From: Pandoraea apista
GTDB lineage: Bacteria; Pseudomonadota; Gammaproteobacteria; Burkholderiales; Burkholderiaceae
DNA: 64,000 nt
Direction of reading: 5' to 3'
Assembly (NCBI RefSeq): GCF_001465595.2
Contig: NZ_CP013481.2
Coordinates: 3,286,001-3,350,000, forward strand
Notes under the pieces: model-generated
The model's input: only the letters and a program-made list of their open reading frames with translations
What the model was told of the DNA's origin: nothing
Database searches by the model: none
Shown here: positions 9,084 to 18,977 of the stretch, piece by piece
Layout of the letters: each line of letters begins with the position of its first letter
Numbering within the stretch: position 1 is the stretch's first letter
Program-made: the position numbers and the translations under genes

Positions 9084-9905
9084 TCAGGCAGCGAGCCAGA
9101 CCAGCGCCGCCATGCGTCCGGTCGTTCGGTCGCGCCGGTAAGAATAGAAACGCGCCGGATCGCCGACCGTACACCACTGCCCGCCCGACACGCTCGTCAC
9201 CCCCTCGCGGGCCAGCCGCAACCGAGCGAGCGCGCACAAATCGGCCAGGGACTTTCCAACGTCGGCATCCCCATGAGGAACGAATGCCGCATTCGTCGCG
9301 TCTCGTTCTTCCGGCGTTGCCGCAGCGAGAAACGCCTCTCGCACCTCTGGGCCGACCTCGAACGCCTGCGGACCAATGCACGGGCCGAGCCATGCAATGA
9401 CCTCGGCACTCACGCCGTCGTGCGGCAAACGTGCCCGCAACGCTTGCACGGTCTGCTCGATCACGCCGGCACAAAGGCCCCGCCAGCCGGCATGCGCAGC
9501 GCCCACTGCGCGCCCCTGCGCATCGCACAGCAACACAGGCAGGCAGTCCGCAACCATGACGGTGCTCGCCAACGCTACCACGCTCGTAACGCTGGCATCG
9601 GCTTGCAGGGGATCGCCGGCCTCCACCGCGTGGAGCGCGGCTTGTGCGTCGACCACGCGCGGACCATGAACCTGCGCCACCCATGCCGACGGCACGCCCG
9701 TGCGCGCTGCGAGCAACGCACGGTTGGTACGCACTGCGACGGGATCGTCGTCTGCCTTGTAACCGAGATTGAACGTGGCTTGCGGCCCCTGACTCACGCC
9801 ACCGGCACGCGTTGTGAACACGGCGCGAACGTTCTCCGGGGCCGGCCAGTCGGGAACGATCCAGTCTGCGGGTATCGGGTCTTGCTCAGGCAGGGAAGAA
9901 GTCAT
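9084..9905 (-). CDS. pgeF: peptidoglycan editing factor PgeF (YfiH/LACC1 family)
   Basis: Multicopper-oxidase-like fold (DUF152). In E. coli PgeF prevents faulty peptidoglycan precursors, and related LACC1 proteins act as purine nucleoside phosphorylases. The 273-residue protein has the family metal-site motifs: [21 protein letters not shown] (Cys), [10 protein letters not shown] (His) and [14 protein letters not shown]. The start overlaps the end of rluD by 20 bases on the same strand, so the two are almost certainly cotranscribed and translationally coupled, an arrangement common in proteobacteria. Confidence 0.93.
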   Translation of the reverse strand: MTSSLPEQDPIPADWIVPDWPAPENVRAVFTTRAGGVSQGPQATFNLGYKADDDPVAVRTNRALLAARTGVPSAWVAQVHGPRVVDAQAALHAVEAGDPLQADASVTSVVALASTVMVADCLPVLLCDAQGRAVGAAHAGWRGLCAGVIEQTVQALRARLPHDGVSAEVIAWLGPCIGPQAFEVGPEVREAFLAAATPEERDATNAAFVPHGDADVGKSLADLCALARLRLAREGVTSVSGGQWCTVGDPARFYSYRRDRTTGRMAALVWLAA

Positions 9906-11049
9906 CTAGCGAGTCGGGGAGCGTAGAGAAATCGAATTCGAGTCCAATGGCGGCCATGAGGTCATGCATGTCACCGGGCAGCGGAGCCTGCCAGTGCATG
10001 GCGCGGCCGTCTTCGGGATGGATTAGCCCCAGCCGCCACGCGTGGAGCGCCTGGCGTGCGAAATCGCCCGGCAGCGCCGGACGTTTGTGACGAGGCTTAT
10101 AGAGCGGATCACCCAGCAACGAGTGACCGAGATGCGACAGATGAACGCGAATCTGGTGGGTACGCCCGGTATCTAGCGAGCAAAGCGCCAAAGACACCGG
10201 GGAACCGTCCCATTCTGCACTGGCGACGGTCACCACCCGTGTACGTGCTGGCTTGCCCCCCTGCCCGGGCACGACCGCCATGCGAGTGCGCTCGCGCGGA
10301 TCACGGCCGATGGGGGCATCCACAACGGTGCGCTGCGGCGGGCGCCCCCACACGAGCGCGGCATAGTGCCGCTTGACGGTACGCGCCTGCAACTGGCGCA
10401 CCAGATCGGTCTGCGCGATCAGCGTCCGCGCCACGACCATCAGGCCCGATGTCTCCTTGTCCAGCCGATGAACGATGCCCGCGCGAGGCAAATCGGCGGC
10501 CGCTTGTCCATAGCGATGCAGCAGGCCGTTGAGCAATGTCCCCGACCAATTCCCCGCGGCCGGGTGCACGACCAGACCCGCCGGTTTATTGAAGACGGCG
10601 AGCGTAGCGTCTTCATAAATGGCGTCGAGCGGCACCGGCTCGGGCGCGAACGCCAGTTGCTCGGGCAGCGCGGCCGGGGTGATCAGGACAGCCTCCCCCC
10701 CTGCCACCTTCTGACGGACTTTGGCCGTTTCGCCATCGAGCGTGACGCGGCCGTCTTCGACCCAGGCTTGCAATCGGCTGCGGGAATATTCGGGAAAGCA
10801 TTGCGCAAGCGCCTTATCGAGGCGCTCTCCGGCGAGTGCATCGGGAAGCGTGGCACTGAGCGGTGCGTTAACACCCCCAGCCCCGTCCGACAAGGCGGAG
10901 CCGCTTAAAGAAGTCCCCGAAAGCGGGGCATGTGAGGTATTCGGGAAAGCCTCCGGAAGCGATTCGAGGTCGTCATCAGACGAATCCTCCGCATTTTCCG
11001 TGGCAAATGAGGCGGTTACGCTATAATCCGGCAGAATTGAACGGGTCAT
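9886..11049 (-). CDS. rluD: 23S rRNA pseudouridine synthase RluD
   Basis: Makes pseudouridines 1911, 1915 and 1917 in helix 69 of 23S rRNA. The 387-residue protein has an acidic Ser/Asp-rich N-terminal extension (about 1-65), an S4 RNA-binding domain (about 70-135, with [19 protein letters not shown]) and the RluA-family catalytic domain with [12 protein letters not shown] (catalytic Asp) and [13 protein letters not shown]. Its start is only 6 bases from the first possible start of divergent bamD, and the bamD -10 box lies inside its first ten codons. The N-terminal end is the least certain part. Confidence 0.93.
   Translation of the reverse strand: MTRSILPDYSVTASFATENAEDSSDDDLESLPEAFPNTSHAPLSGTSLSGSALSDGAGGVNAPLSATLPDALAGERLDKALAQCFPEYSRSRLQAWVEDGRVTLDGETAKVRQKVAGGEAVLITPAALPEQLAFAPEPVPLDAIYEDATLAVFNKPAGLVVHPAAGNWSGTLLNGLLHRYGQAAADLPRAGIVHRLDKETSGLMVVARTLIAQTDLVRQLQARTVKRHYAALVWGRPPQRTVVDAPIGRDPRERTRMAVVPGQGGKPARTRVVTVASAEWDGSPVSLALCSLDTGRTHQIRVHLSHLGHSLLGDPLYKPRHKRPALPGDFARQALHAWRLGLIHPEDGRAMHWQAPLPGDMHDLMAAIGLEFDFSTLPDSLDDFFPA
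11022..11027 (+). promoter_or_regulatory. -10 element of bamD
   Basis: A perfect TATAAT on the plus strand, 49 bases before the bamD ATG. No good -35 box is seen at 16-18 bases. The box lies antisense within the first codons of rluD. Confidence 0.5.
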
Positions 11050-11070
11050 CGAGAAGTGAAGCTAACGAGC

Positions 11071-11898
11071 ATGCAAGCCCTGAAACTTGTCAAACATCTG
11101 ACGCTGGCCGCCTTCGTGGTCGGCAGCGTGGCCGCCTGCGGCATTCTGCCGGAGAAAGTCGACGAAACGGCCAGCTGGTCGACGAACAAATTATACTCGG
11201 AAGCCAAGGACAGCTTCGACAGCGGCGACTACACCAAGGCCGCCAAGTATTACGAATTGCTCGAAGGGCGCGACCCGTTCGGCCCGCACGCGCAGCAAGC
11301 GCAGATCAATACCGCTTACGCCTATTACAAGGACAATGAGCCGGCACAGGCGCTCACCGCCGTCGACCGCTTCATCCGTCTGCATCCGGACAGCCCGTCG
11401 ATCGATTATGCCTATTACCTCAAGGGCCTGATCAACTTCAACGACGATCTGGGTCTGTTCGGCCGCTTCTCGGGCCAGGATCTGAGCGAACGCGATCCGA
11501 AAGCACTGCGCGCCGCGTATGACAGCTTCAAGTATCTGGTCGAGCATTACCCGAGCAGCAAGTACGCGAACGACGCCGCCCTGCGCATGCGCTACGCCGT
11601 CAACGCCATGGCCGCTCACGAAGTCCATGCCGCCGAGTATTACTATCGCCGTGGCGCGTACCTCGCCGCCGTGAACCGTGCGCAAAGCGCGTTGCAAGAC
11701 TACGATCAGGCACCGGCGCTGGAAGACGCACTCGGCATCATGATCAAGTCCTACGACAAACTCGGCATGACCGAACTGCGCGACGACGCTCGCCGTGTCA
11801 TGGAAAAGACCTACCCGAAGAGCGGCTACCTGACGGTTGGCCGTCGCATCGATGGCGACGGCAGCGACAAGAAGTCCTGGTGGCAGATCTGGCGTTAA
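11071..11898 (+). CDS. bamD: outer-membrane assembly lipoprotein BamD
   Basis: Essential lipoprotein of the BAM complex that folds beta-barrel proteins into the outer membrane. The 275-residue form has a signal peptide with lipobox VAAC (Cys23) followed by TPR-like repeats: WSTNKLYSEAKDSFDSGDY, a second around NTAYAYYKDNEPAQAL, and further helices ending EKTYPKSGYL. An in-frame GTG at 11056 could add five residues; neither start has a strong Shine-Dalgarno, and I prefer the ATG for a normal signal-peptide length. Divergent from rluD, followed by a clear terminator. Confidence 0.94.
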   Translation: MQALKLVKHLTLAAFVVGSVAACGILPEKVDETASWSTNKLYSEAKDSFDSGDYTKAAKYYELLEGRDPFGPHAQQAQINTAYAYYKDNEPAQALTAVDRFIRLHPDSPSIDYAYYLKGLINFNDDLGLFGRFSGQDLSERDPKALRAAYDSFKYLVEHYPSSKYANDAALRMRYAVNAMAAHEVHAAEYYYRRGAYLAAVNRAQSALQDYDQAPALEDALGIMIKSYDKLGMTELRDDARRVMEKTYPKSGYLTVGRRIDGDGSDKKSWWQIWR

Positions 11899-11934
11899 TC
11901 CGCCGCCGCGCTGTTCGATTGCTTCACCAGAAAG

Positions 11935-11958
11935 CCCTCGCCTCTGCGAGGGTTTTTT
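11935..11958 (+). terminator. rho-independent terminator of bamD
   Basis: A 7-bp stem CCCTCGC/GCGAGGG with loop CTCT, followed directly by six T. It lies 36 bases after the bamD stop. Confidence 0.92.
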
Positions 11959-12013
11959 GTTTCCGCCGTCATCGCAAGCGCATGAGGGTGTCTTATCTGG
12001 AGATGGTTTCGTG

Positions 12014-12730
12014 ATGGCTTCCTCGACCTCCCGCAAAACGTTGCTTGCCCTGCGTCACGTGCATTTCGAAGATCTCGGCACGCTCGCGCCGTCCTTTGCC
12101 GCACGAGGCTTTGTCATCGAATACGTGGACGCACCGCTTGCCGATCTGCGTTCGATCGACGCCCTCGCCCCCGACCTGCTTGTCGTGTTGGGCGGCCCGA
12201 TCGGGGCCTTCGACGACGCGATGTATCCGTTTGTCGCGGATGAATTGGCATTGGTGAAAGCACGTCTGGATGCGCGCGCGCCGATCCTCGGCATTTGCCT
12301 CGGCGCGCAACTCATGGCCCGCGCACTCGGTGCGAAGGTGTACCCGTTAGGCGTAAAGGAAATCGGTTATGCCCCACTGACGCTCACCGATGCCGGGCAA
12401 ACCTCCCCGTTGGCTGCGCTGGGCAACGCCAGCGTCCTTCATTGGCATGGTGATCAATTCGATATTCCGGCGGGTGCCGGGCATCTGGCGCGCACTGCAA
12501 CGGGAGAGAATCAGGCGTTCGCATTGGGCACGTATGCCCTGGGCCTGCAATTCCACCTGGAGGCCGATGCGGCACGCATCGAGTCCTGGTTGGTGGGACA
12601 CGCTTGCGAATTGAGTGCCGCAAAGATCGATCCGGTAGCATTGCGTACCCAGGCGAGCGAACATCACGCTCGCCTGTCCAGCGTCGCCCCGGCAGTCGTT
12701 GGCCGCTGGCTCGACGCGATGCCTACCTGA
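12014..12730 (+). CDS. class I glutamine amidotransferase-like protein
   Basis: A stand-alone class I GATase domain of the GMP-synthase/GuaA-like type. Such proteins hydrolyse glutamine or related gamma-glutamyl compounds; the substrate here is unknown. The 238-residue protein keeps the triad: Cys95 in GICLGAQLMARALG, His181 and Glu183 in LQFHLEAD. The start follows GGAGA at about 10 bases; the frame is open upstream but overlaps the end of bamD and its terminator. It is not next to guaA or any purine gene. It may be a predicted GMP synthase-like amidotransferase of detoxification or gamma-glutamyl metabolism. Confidence 0.85.
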   Translation: MASSTSRKTLLALRHVHFEDLGTLAPSFAARGFVIEYVDAPLADLRSIDALAPDLLVVLGGPIGAFDDAMYPFVADELALVKARLDARAPILGICLGAQLMARALGAKVYPLGVKEIGYAPLTLTDAGQTSPLAALGNASVLHWHGDQFDIPAGAGHLARTATGENQAFALGTYALGLQFHLEADAARIESWLVGHACELSAAKIDPVALRTQASEHHARLSSVAPAVVGRWLDAMPT

Positions 12731-12788
12731 TACGGCAAGTGGCGAGGTCAGACATGCCGTCTGGCCGATCGCCCCGAACGTCAGCCCG

Positions 12789-15011
12789 TCATCCGCCTGC
12801 GTCAGCAGCAATCTCGTCAAAGAAGCCACGCACAATGGGCAGTTCCCGGGTGCGCTTGAATGGCGGCAGACTCTGCCAGATTCGTCGCCCGTAGGGCTTG
12901 TCGACCAGACGCGGGTCGCAGATCATCAGCACACCACGATCGCCTTCCGAGCGAATCAACCGACCCGCGCCCTGTTTGAGCGTAATGACCGCTTGAGGCA
13001 ACTGGTGCACGGCAAACGGGCTCAGCCCCTTCTTCGTGAGCGCATCGAGCCGCGCGGCCAATACGGGATCGTCCGGCGGCGCGAACGGCAGTTTGTCGAT
13101 GATGACGAGCGACAATGCCTCACCACGCACGTCGACCCCTTCCCAGAAACTCTGACTGCCGATGAGCACCGCATTGCCCAGCGCGCGGAAGCGATCGAGC
13201 AACTCGGTGCGGCTCGCCTCCCCCTGCACAAGCAGCGGATAGGGCCAGCCACGGCGCTCGAATTCCTCACGCAAACGCTCAGCCGCCCGGTTCACCGCGC
13301 GCAGCGTCGTGCACAGCACAAAGGCTCGCCCACCGCTCACTTCCAGCACAGGCAACGCGGCGTCGAGCACAGCGTCGGTGAATCCCGGCGACGACGGCTG
13401 CGGCAACCCGCGCGGAACGTACAGCAAACTCTGATTCGGGTAATCGAACGGACTGGCGAGCGTGAGCGACTTGCCTGCATCGAGGCCCAATTGCGCCGCG
13501 TAATGCATGAAATTGCCCTTCACCGACAACGTCGCCGACGTGAAGATCCACGCTCTCGGCGCTCCCGCGCGCTGCTTCGAGAAAATCGGCGCGATCGAGA
13601 GCGGGGTCTGATGCAACTGCACCGCCTGCGAAAACACTTCGATCCAGCGCACGGTCTCGGGCGGCGTGTAGGCCTTCTCGCCGTCACCCTCGCCCTTCGA
13701 TGCCTCTTGCGCCGCCTTCGCCTCGGCGGCGAGTCGCGCCTCCGCCTCGCGCGCCTTGGCAGCCTTTTCACGTTTGCCGTCGGTGACACGCGGCGCATCG
13801 GGATCGAGCAGCGGCAATGGCTGCTCGCCCGGGGTGGGCGGGGCGGCCCCGGTTTGCCAACGCTCCAGTTGCTGATGCAACTCCAGCGCACGACGCAGGC
13901 AAGCGCCGAGCGCCTCAGCCCGTTCGGACTGGTGCTGAAGCGTCTCGATCATGTCCAGTAGCGCGGCGTCCACGCCGTCGAGCGCGCCAAATAACTCATG
14001 GTCGTCCGCCAATTGCGCCACGGACATCCGCGTGTTGTCCTGCCCGAACGTCAAACGCACATCGCGCGCCGCTCGCTCGAGATTCGCACCGAGCTTGACC
14101 CAATCGGCCGCATCCCGCGCGTGTATCAGCCCTTCCGCAACACAATCGCGTGCCAGTTCGAGCATTTGTCCGGTCGATACGGTTTCGCCGAAAAAGAGCG
14201 TAGCGGTTTCGGGCAACTGGTGCGCTTCATCGAAGATCACCGTATTTGCGCTCGGCAGCAACTCGGCCATACCGGTGTCGCGCAGCATCACGTCGGCAAA
14301 GAACAAGTGGTGGTTGACCACAACCAGATCCGCCTGCTGCGCCTCCTTGCGTGCCTGCATCACAAAGCAATCCTTGTAACGCGGACACTCCTGGCCAAGG
14401 CAGTTATCCCGTGTAGACGTCACTTGCGCCCAGATCGGGGCGTTCTCGGGCACAGACGCCAATTCCGCCTTGTCGCCGCTGTGGGTGACTTGGGCAAACG
14501 TCACGATCTCGCGCAATTGCGCCGCCTCGTGGCGCGAAGCGAAGCGCCCCTCCTGCTGGGCTCGCTCCAGATAGTAATGACAGAGGTAGTTCGCACGGCC
14601 TTTAAGCATGGCCACCGTCACCGGCACGGCGAGCGCCTTTCGCACCGTGGGAATGTCGCGCGCGAAAATCTGATCCTGCAAATGCTTGGTGCCGGTCGAG
14701 ATGATCGTCTTGCCGCCCCACAGCATTGCGGGCACCAGATAGGCATAGGTCTTGCCGGTCCCCGTGCCCGCTTCGGCGATCAGCGTGTCGTGCGTATCCA
14801 TGGCTGCGGCCACGGCGCGCGCCATCTCCGTTTGCGGCTCACGCGAGCGATAGCCATCGATGGCGCGCGCGAGCATCCCGCCGTCGCCGAAGATTTCCTG
14901 CAACTCGCGCTCGCGTTTTGCGGCAAGCGGCTTGAGTCCGTGGAAAGTGGGCGCGTCGGGGCTTTGGGAGATATCGGGGGAATCGCTGGATGCGGCGGCG
15001 GAATCGGTCAA
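12789..15011 (-). CDS. DinG/YoaA-family ATP-dependent DNA helicase
   Basis: XPD-like 5'-3' superfamily 2 helicase with an iron-sulfur cluster, acting in DNA repair or on R-loops. In the 740 residues, Walker A GTGTGKT is at 82-88, the four Fe-S cysteines are Cys144, Cys204, Cys209 and Cys215, DEAH is at 261-264, and the C-terminal helicase motifs include GSQSFWEGVDVRG and QGAGRLIRSEGDRG. A 45-residue charged Lys/Ala/Glu insertion (about 405-450) interrupts the helicase fold and is probably a surface loop. The length and four cysteines fit YoaA/DinG better than RecQ-type proteins. Confidence 0.9.
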   Translation of the reverse strand: MTDSAAASSDSPDISQSPDAPTFHGLKPLAAKRERELQEIFGDGGMLARAIDGYRSREPQTEMARAVAAAMDTHDTLIAEAGTGTGKTYAYLVPAMLWGGKTIISTGTKHLQDQIFARDIPTVRKALAVPVTVAMLKGRANYLCHYYLERAQQEGRFASRHEAAQLREIVTFAQVTHSGDKAELASVPENAPIWAQVTSTRDNCLGQECPRYKDCFVMQARKEAQQADLVVVNHHLFFADVMLRDTGMAELLPSANTVIFDEAHQLPETATLFFGETVSTGQMLELARDCVAEGLIHARDAADWVKLGANLERAARDVRLTFGQDNTRMSVAQLADDHELFGALDGVDAALLDMIETLQHQSERAEALGACLRRALELHQQLERWQTGAAPPTPGEQPLPLLDPDAPRVTDGKREKAAKAREAEARLAAEAKAAQEASKGEGDGEKAYTPPETVRWIEVFSQAVQLHQTPLSIAPIFSKQRAGAPRAWIFTSATLSVKGNFMHYAAQLGLDAGKSLTLASPFDYPNQSLLYVPRGLPQPSSPGFTDAVLDAALPVLEVSGGRAFVLCTTLRAVNRAAERLREEFERRGWPYPLLVQGEASRTELLDRFRALGNAVLIGSQSFWEGVDVRGEALSLVIIDKLPFAPPDDPVLAARLDALTKKGLSPFAVHQLPQAVITLKQGAGRLIRSEGDRGVLMICDPRLVDKPYGRRIWQSLPPFKRTRELPIVRGFFDEIAADAGG

Positions 15012-15129
15012 AACGGCGGAAAACTCAAAGGCGTCGCGAATCTCACCAACAGGATTCGCGACGCCGTCAATGGAAAGAAACTACGCGATCGCTCGGTCGA
15101 ATACCGTGAACGTCGCGCGGGACGCCCGC

Positions 15130-15333
15130 TCAGGCGGGCTGGTCCGGCATTTGCTGCACTTGCAGCAGGGTAATCGTGTCCTTGATTTTCAGACGGCGCT
15201 TCTTGAGCCGGGTTACCTGAAGTTCGTCGTACGTGGGCTCCGTCAGCAATTTGTCGATCAGGAAGTCCAGATCCCGGTGTTCGATCTGCAACTCGATGAT
15301 GCGGCGTCCAATGGAGTGAAGATCGTGCTGCAT
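15130..15333 (-). CDS. YdcH-family (DUF465) small protein
   Basis: A 67-residue helical protein of DUF465, with IIELQIEHRDLDFLIDK and a basic LKKRRLKIKDTI helix. The function of the family is unknown; a short antiparallel helical hairpin is expected. The ATG at 15331-15333 follows AGGAG at about 7 bases, which decides the start against a 34-codon upstream extension. Same strand as the helicase downstream and the exported protein upstream. Confidence 0.85.
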   Translation of the reverse strand: MQHDLHSIGRRIIELQIEHRDLDFLIDKLLTEPTYDELQVTRLKKRRLKIKDTITLLQVQQMPDQPA

Positions 15334-15450
15334 CTTGGCAACTCTCCTGCGACTCTCAAATGATTCCGGTTCCTGCGCATGGGGCAATGGCGACAAACGG
15401 CAAAATTCCGGGCCACCCAGCGCATTGCGCGCCACCGGCCCGGCGACCGC

Positions 15451-16347
15451 TCATTGTCCCTGCAACGCCTTTTGTGCCGGCGAGCCGCCCGAATCCGAAT
15501 CCTTCCGACGCTCGTCGGACTTCTTCTGGCGCTCGATAGCGTCCTGCTGCTTCTGGTTGTACTTGCGCACGTTTTCTTCACGCTCGGCCGCTTTCTGCGC
15601 CGCCGTTGCCTTCGCGTCGTCGAGCTTTTGCTGCTGCCCGGCTTGCTTGGCATTGTACTGTTCCGCGTTAGCCGCACGCTGCGGGGCCTGCCCCGTGCGC
15701 TCGGTCACACGCTGTTGATATTCGGCCTGCTTGGCCTCGTAATCGGACACATTTTGCGCGCGTTCCGCCGCACGCTGCGGCGCTTCAGCCGCCGTTTGTG
15801 CACGCTTCTCGGCCAGACGTTCGTCGCGATCCTGCGCGCGCGCCTTACGCTCCTGATCTTCGAGCACCAGCCGCTGACTGCGAACGGCCCTCAGTTCTTC
15901 GCGCTGCTCGTCGCGCGCTTTATCGATGCAGTAGTTCACGAAGAACTTCGACGCGCACTCGTACTTCGCTTCCTCGAAACGATAGTCGATCCAGGCGCGC
16001 TGGCGGTCGAGCACGGCACGACGGCCAGCGAAGTCGTCATCGGCAGGGTGCAGGTCGAGTTGATCGTCGTAGGGAACGGGCTTATCGTCCTCGGCAGCCG
16101 CAGCAGCGCTAGCCTTGCTGGCCGGCGACGGCGTGCGATCGGCCGTGGCGTCGAACGGGACATGCGGCACGCGAAGCTGGTCGGTCGTGCGGCCTGCGGC
16201 TTCGACGGCCGAGAGCCCCTGCGCAAACGATGCACCGGGCAGTACGGCAGCTGCCGCCATGACGCCAAACGCACCCACCGCGCTCAGCGACATGCGCATG
16301 GGATGACGCAAAGACAGGCGCGAAAACAATTTTTCGAAGGAAATCAT
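15451..16347 (-). CDS. exported Ala/Gln/Arg-rich coiled-coil protein, unknown function
   Basis: A 298-residue protein with a signal peptide (hydrophobic stretch about 18-42, ending near ASFAQ). The mature part starts Ser/Ala-rich, then has a conserved-looking core with DYRFEEAKYECASKFFVNYC and CIDKARDEQREELRAV (two or three Cys), then about 130 residues of Lys/Arg/Glu/Gln/Ala coiled coil with a repeated NVxxYxxKQ motif, ending KALQGQ. Probably periplasmic. The start is uncertain: a longer ATG at 16380 overlaps a likely -10 element, so the ATG at 16345-16347 is preferred. Confidence 0.7.
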   Translation of the reverse strand: MISFEKLFSRLSLRHPMRMSLSAVGAFGVMAAAAVLPGASFAQGLSAVEAAGRTTDQLRVPHVPFDATADRTPSPASKASAAAAAEDDKPVPYDDQLDLHPADDDFAGRRAVLDRQRAWIDYRFEEAKYECASKFFVNYCIDKARDEQREELRAVRSQRLVLEDQERKARAQDRDERLAEKRAQTAAEAPQRAAERAQNVSDYEAKQAEYQQRVTERTGQAPQRAANAEQYNAKQAGQQQKLDDAKATAAQKAAEREENVRKYNQKQQDAIERQKKSDERRKDSDSGGSPAQKALQGQ

Positions 16348-16370
16348 GAGGTTGAGCAGAGTGATGCCAA

Positions 16371-16379
16371 ATTTTAGCA
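16371..16379 (-). promoter_or_regulatory. extended -10 element for the exported coiled-coil gene
   Basis: Minus strand TGCTAAAAT fits TGn-TATAAT with one mismatch. It lies about 24 bases before the preferred start. No clear -35 box. Confidence 0.4.
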
Positions 16380-16452
16380 TTGCCTGCCCGGACGCGCCCG
16401 CGGTTTATGGCAAAATGCCCCGCTCCTGGCACTTGGGTAACTCGCAACACTC

Positions 16453-18804
16453 ATGACGCAAAACGTAGCCCTTCAGATCGTTCAACGCATCGCCGACGAA
16501 CTCAGCGTGCAGCCGCGTCAGGTCGCCGCCGCCGTGCAACTGCTGGACGAAGGCGCCACCGTGCCCTTCATCGCTCGCTACCGCAAGGAAGTGACCGATA
16601 ACCTCGATGACACGCAACTGCGCACGCTCGAAGAGCGCCTGCTTTATCTTCGCGAGCTGGAAGAGCGCCGTGCGGCGATCCTGGCAAGCATCGAAGAGCA
16701 AGGCAAGCTGACCGACGAACTGCGCACTGCCATCGTGGCGGCCGACACGAAGCAGACACTCGAAGATCTTTATCTCCCCTATAAGCCGAAGCGCCGCACG
16801 CGTGCGCAGATCGCTCGCGAAGCCGGTCTCGACCCGCTCGCGCAGTCGCTGCTCGCCGACCCGACGCTCGACCCGCAAACCGAAGCCGCCAAGTTTGTCG
16901 ACGCCGAGAAGGGCGTGGCCGACATCAAGGCGGCACTCGATGGCGCTCGCGACATCCTGTCGGAACAATTCGGCGAAACCGCCGAGTTGCTCGGCAAGCT
17001 GCGCGATTACCTGTGGAATCAGGGCGTCGTGTCGTCGAAGGTCGTCGAAGGCAAGCAAAACGAAGAAGGCGAGAAATTCCGCGATTACTACGACTACGAC
17101 GAGCCGATCGCCGCCGTGCCGTCGCATCGTGCGCTTGCCCTCTTCCGTGGCCGCAACCTTGGCATTCTGATGGTCAAGCTGGGCCTGGGCGAAGAACTCG
17201 ACGCCCAGATTCCGCACCCGTGCGAAGGTGTGATCGCCGGTCACTTCGGCATTCGCCAACAGAACCGCGCGGCCGACAAGTGGCTGGCGGACGTGTGCCG
17301 CTGGTGCTGGCGCGTGAAGGTCCAACCGCACCTGGAATCGGAACTGCTCACGCAGATGCGCGAGAGCGCCGAGAACGAGGCCATTCGCGTATTCGCACGC
17401 AATCTCAAGGCACTGCTGCTCGCGGCACCTGCCGGCCCGAAGGGTGTGATCGGTCTGGACCCGGGCCTGCGTACCGGCGTGAAGGTGGCTGTGGTCGACC
17501 CTACCGGCAAGCTGCTGGGCACCGACACCATTTACCCGCACGAGCCGCGCCGCGATTGGGACGGCGCGCTCTCGCGACTCTCGAAGATCGCCGCCGCGAC
17601 CGGTGCGGAACTCGTGAGTATCGGCAACGGCACGGCTTCGCGCGAAACCGACAAACTCGCACTCGAGTTGATCAAGCGCCACCCCGAGCTCAAGCTTCAG
17701 AAGATCGTGGTGTCAGAAGCGGGCGCGTCGGTGTATTCGGCGTCCGAATTCGCTGCGAAGGAATTCCCCGAACTCGACGTGTCGCTGCGTGGCGCCGTCT
17801 CTATCGCTCGCCGCCTGCAAGACCCGCTGGCCGAACTCGTCAAGATCGAGCCGAAGGCTATCGGCGTGGGTCAGTATCAGCATGACGTGAATCAACGCGA
17901 ACTGGCACGCATGCTCGATGCCGTGGTCGAGGATTGCGTGAACGCCGTGGGCGTCGACGTCAACACGGCGTCAGCCCCGCTGCTCGCCCGCGTTTCGGGG
18001 TTGAACAGCACGCTCGCGAAGAACATTGTCGACTTCCGCGACAGCAACGGCCCGTTCCCCAACCGCGAAGCCCTCAAGAAGGTGCCGCGCCTCGGCGACA
18101 AGACCTTCGAGCAGGCCGCGGGCTTCCTGCGCGTGAACGGCGGTGATAACCCGCTCGATCGCTCGTCGGTCCACCCCGAGGCGTATCCGGTGGTGGAACG
18201 CATTCTGGCGAAGATCAAGAAGACGATCGGCGATGTCATGGGCAACGGCTCGGTCGTGCGAAGCCTCTCGCCAACCGAATTCGTCGACGAACGTTTCGGC
18301 TTGCCGACCGTCAAGGACATCCTGACCGAACTCGAGAAGCCGGGACGCGATCCGCGACCGGAGTTCAAGACGGCGACGTTCCAGGAAGGCGTCGAGAAGC
18401 TGAGCGATCTGAAGCCGGGCATGCAGCTCGAAGGCGTGGTGACGAACGTGGCGGCCTTCGGCGCGTTCATCGACATCGGCGTGCATCAGGACGGCCTGGT
18501 GCATGTCTCGGCCATGTCGACCAAGTTCATCAAGGACCCGCACGAAGTCGTGAAAGCCGGCGACATCGTGAAGGTCAAGGTGCTCGAAGTCGATCCGCGC
18601 CGGCAGCGCATCTCCCTCACCATGCGATTGAACGACGACTTGCCGGTGGCCGGTGCGTCCGACCGTCCGGGCAGCGGCGCAGGCAGCGGCTCGCGCAGCG
18701 GTAACGGCGGCGGCCATCGCGGCGGCGGCGGTAACGGCGGTCGCCAGCGTGAACCGGAAACGGTAAGCGCCATGGCCGCAGCGTTCGCCAAGCTCAAGCG
18801 ATAA
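16453..18804 (+). CDS. tex: Tex-family transcription accessory protein (S1 RNA-binding)
   Basis: A 783-residue Tex protein, nucleic-acid binding and linked to transcription and toxin expression in Bordetella and Pseudomonas. Domains in order: N-terminal helical Tex domain, YqgF/RNase H-like domain ([18 protein letters not shown]), helix-hairpin-helix pair ([18 protein letters not shown] and [14 protein letters not shown]), and an S1 domain (about 655-725, [19 protein letters not shown]). A Gly/Ser/Asn-rich linker precedes the end [15 protein letters not shown]. It diverges from the coiled-coil gene and is followed by a terminator. Confidence 0.95.
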   Translation: MTQNVALQIVQRIADELSVQPRQVAAAVQLLDEGATVPFIARYRKEVTDNLDDTQLRTLEERLLYLRELEERRAAILASIEEQGKLTDELRTAIVAADTKQTLEDLYLPYKPKRRTRAQIAREAGLDPLAQSLLADPTLDPQTEAAKFVDAEKGVADIKAALDGARDILSEQFGETAELLGKLRDYLWNQGVVSSKVVEGKQNEEGEKFRDYYDYDEPIAAVPSHRALALFRGRNLGILMVKLGLGEELDAQIPHPCEGVIAGHFGIRQQNRAADKWLADVCRWCWRVKVQPHLESELLTQMRESAENEAIRVFARNLKALLLAAPAGPKGVIGLDPGLRTGVKVAVVDPTGKLLGTDTIYPHEPRRDWDGALSRLSKIAAATGAELVSIGNGTASRETDKLALELIKRHPELKLQKIVVSEAGASVYSASEFAAKEFPELDVSLRGAVSIARRLQDPLAELVKIEPKAIGVGQYQHDVNQRELARMLDAVVEDCVNAVGVDVNTASAPLLARVSGLNSTLAKNIVDFRDSNGPFPNREALKKVPRLGDKTFEQAAGFLRVNGGDNPLDRSSVHPEAYPVVERILAKIKKTIGDVMGNGSVVRSLSPTEFVDERFGLPTVKDILTELEKPGRDPRPEFKTATFQEGVEKLSDLKPGMQLEGVVTNVAAFGAFIDIGVHQDGLVHVSAMSTKFIKDPHEVVKAGDIVKVKVLEVDPRRQRISLTMRLNDDLPVAGASDRPGSGAGSGSRSGNGGGHRGGGGNGGRQREPETVSAMAAAFAKLKR

Positions 18805-18850
18805 GCGACACATCGCCAGCGCGGCGCGGTAGTTTCGCGCCGCGACGAAA

Positions 18851-18881
18851 AGCCCGCCGTCTTCGGATCGCGGGCTTTTTT
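18851..18881 (+). terminator. rho-independent terminator of tex
   Basis: Stem AGCCCGC/GCGGGCT preceded by A-rich bases and followed by a run of T. It lies about 47 bases after the tex stop and next to the kup terminator facing the other way. Confidence 0.88.
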
Positions 18882-18892
18882 GTACGGGAGAC

Positions 18893-18924
18893 AAAAAAGC
18901 CGGTGGAGATTTCGCTCCACCGGC
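18893..18924 (-). terminator. rho-independent terminator of kup
   Basis: A 10-bp stem GCCGGTGGAG/CTCCACCGGC with loop ATTTCG; on the minus strand it is followed by TTTTTT. It lies 54 bases after the kup stop. The two convergent genes thus have separate terminators. Confidence 0.9.
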
Positions 18925-18977
18925 TTTGTCTTACCTCTCGCGCTGCGCCGCATCGGGATGCCGCGGCGCCAGCACTA

